DNA from: Streptomyces pluripotens
GTDB taxonomy: Bacteria; Actinomycetota; Actinomycetes; Streptomycetales; Streptomycetaceae
Reading direction: 5' to 3'
DNA length: 64,000 nt
Assembly: GCF_000802245.2 (NCBI RefSeq)
Contig: NZ_CP021080.1
Span: forward strand, 7,130,001-7,194,000
Shown: positions 63,132-64,000 of the stretch, piece by piece
How positions within the stretch are numbered: position 1 is the first letter of the stretch
How the letters are laid out: each line of letters starts with the position of its first letter
Made by a program: the position numbers and the translations under genes
The notes under the pieces: generated by a model
What the model was told of the DNA's origin: nothing
What the model saw: only the letters and a program-made list of their open reading frames with translations
Databases searched by the model: none

Positions 63132-64000
63132 CCGTCAACGGCATCGCCTACCTCGAATTCCACTGCGAGGACGCCCGCAAGTACGCCGCACAACTCCGCG
63201 ACGGCTACGGATTCACCGTCGCAGCCGCCCCCGGCCGGCACCCCGAGGACCTGACCCGGGTCATCGCCCGCCAGGGCGACATCACCCTGGTGCTGACCTC
63301 CGCAGCGGCTCCGGACCACCCCGTCAACACCTTCGTGGCCCGCCACGGGGACGGCGTGGCGGTGCTCGCCCTGCGGTGCGACGACGCAGAGGACGCGACC
63401 GAGCAGGCCCGGGCCGCCGTTGCACGTGGTGCCACCGCCACCGGGGACACCGGCATCGAGGGCTTCGGCGACCTCACGCTGCGTTTCGTCGGCGCGGACG
63501 ACCCGCTGCTCAGCGGCCCGGAACCGGCCCCCGGCGGGCCACTGCGAGAGATCGACCACCTGGCCGTCTGCCTGCCGGCGGGCACCCTGCACCCGGCCGT
63601 CCGCCACAGCGTCGGCGTCCTGGGATTCCGGATCATCTTCCGCGAATACCTGGAGGTCGGCGACCAGGCCATGGACTCCACGGTGGTGCAGAGCCCGTGC
63701 GGCGGCATCACCCTCACCCTCATCGAACCGGATCCCACCCGGGAGCCGGGTCAGATCGACCGGTTTCTGGAGGCCCACGGCGGCGCCGGCGTCCAGCACC
63801 TCGCCTACCGCACTGACGACATCGCCGGCGCCGTCCGCGCCCTCACCGCGCGGGACGTCGCCTTCCTGACGACCCCGGGCGCCTACTACGACTCCCTCGC
63901 CGACCGGCTGGGCGCCACCGGAATCCCGGTCGGGACGCTGCGCGAGCTCGATCTGCTGGTCGATCAGGACCACGGCGGCCAACTGTTCCAGATCTTCACC
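63128..64000 (+). CDS. hmaS: 4-hydroxymandelate synthase / 4-hydroxyphenylpyruvate dioxygenase family enzyme, 3' end outside window
   Basis: About 291 residues are visible. Two vicinal-oxygen-chelate domains; the iron ligands His (IDHLAVCL, near residue 144) and His (GVQHLAYRTDDI, near residue 224) are present. The final QLFQIFT segment precedes the expected Glu ligand beyond the edge. HmaS and HPPD share fold and substrate (4-hydroxyphenylpyruvate). Hmo- and HpgT-like genes in the same cluster favour HmaS, the first step to Hpg; tyrosine catabolism by HPPD is the alternative. ATG start overlaps the KS stop (ATGA), tying precursor supply to the assembly genes. Confidence 0.85.
   Translation, partial: MTVNGIAYLEFHCEDARKYAAQLRDGYGFTVAAAPGRHPEDLTRVIARQGDITLVLTSAAAPDHPVNTFVARHGDGVAVLALRCDDAEDATEQARAAVARGATATGDTGIEGFGDLTLRFVGADDPLLSGPEPAPGGPLREIDHLAVCLPAGTLHPAVRHSVGVLGFRIIFREYLEVGDQAMDSTVVQSPCGGITLTLIEPDPTREPGQIDRFLEAHGGAGVQHLAYRTDDIAGAVRALTARDVAFLTTPGAYYDSLADRLGATGIPVGTLRELDLLVDQDHGGQLFQIFT

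Noticed and set aside
44382..64000. A phenylglycine (pristinamycin-type) pathway instead of Hpg
   Set aside because: No PglA or PglB/C-type dehydrogenase and pyruvate-dehydrogenase-like genes are present; a HmaS/HPPD-type enzyme and Hmo are, which is the Hpg route.

Overview
The window is very GC-rich DNA with third-position GC bias, GTG/TTG starts and many 4-base ATGA/GTGA gene overlaps. It carries an antimycin-type assembly line and DasR-type operator motifs. All of this points to a Streptomyces (or close actinomycete) chromosome, probably an accessory-rich region. No tRNA, rRNA, CRISPR array or replication origin was seen.

Region 1 (1-13.7 kb): the edge of an antimycin-type BGC. Leftward run a PKS (antD-like, KS-AT, cut by the window edge) and an 8.5-kb NRPS (antC-like, C-A-T-C-A-KR-T; the first A domain reads as threonine, the A-KR pair as an alpha-keto acid reduced to an alpha-hydroxy acid). 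Rightward, across a 1.1-kb promoter region, run an antB-like acyltransferase and the ECF sigma factor antA, which ends in Ala-Ala. The salicylate starter genes should lie left of the window.

Region 2 (14-24.2 kb): small genes (a PNPOx-like protein, a VKOR) followed by a scarred segment. It holds three 3' fossils of transposases, one intact IS5-type element, a ~195-bp internally deleted copy of it, and a left-end remnant. Between them sit an AraC regulator, a frameshifted lipoprotein, two secreted ricin-type lectins, an acyl-CoA oxidase-like gene and a secreted Cys-repeat protein.

Region 3 (24.4-36.5 kb): a HAD-GAF-PP2C-HATPase fusion, then a leftward seven-gene sugar or polyol operon: binding protein, ATPase, permease, two FGGY kinases, a histidine phosphatase and a 2-hydroxyacid dehydrogenase. 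A DeoR repressor is divergent from it, and a two-turn direct repeat lies between.

Region 4 (36.8-43.9 kb): secreted proteins, three decayed genes, a chitin-active LPMO with tandem dre-like sites, an F420-type oxidoreductase with its TetR regulator and palindromic operator, and a DUF4440-like protein.

Region 5 (44.4-64 kb, open on the right): an apparently unusual BGC. It encodes most of a 4-hydroxyphenylglycine (Hpg) pathway (HmaS-, Hmo- and HpgT-like) but no modular NRPS or PKS within the window. Instead it has free-standing parts: a condensation-like enzyme, three carrier proteins, two acyl-AMP ligases, two KS plus a Cys-less KS half, a KAS III and a KAS III-like partner, and a PPTase. A glycosyltransferase, methyltransferase, esterase and DrrAB-type exporter complete it. 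Three of its promoter regions carry dre-like palindromes like those of the LPMO gene, suggesting control by a DasR/GntR-type regulator responsive to amino sugars.
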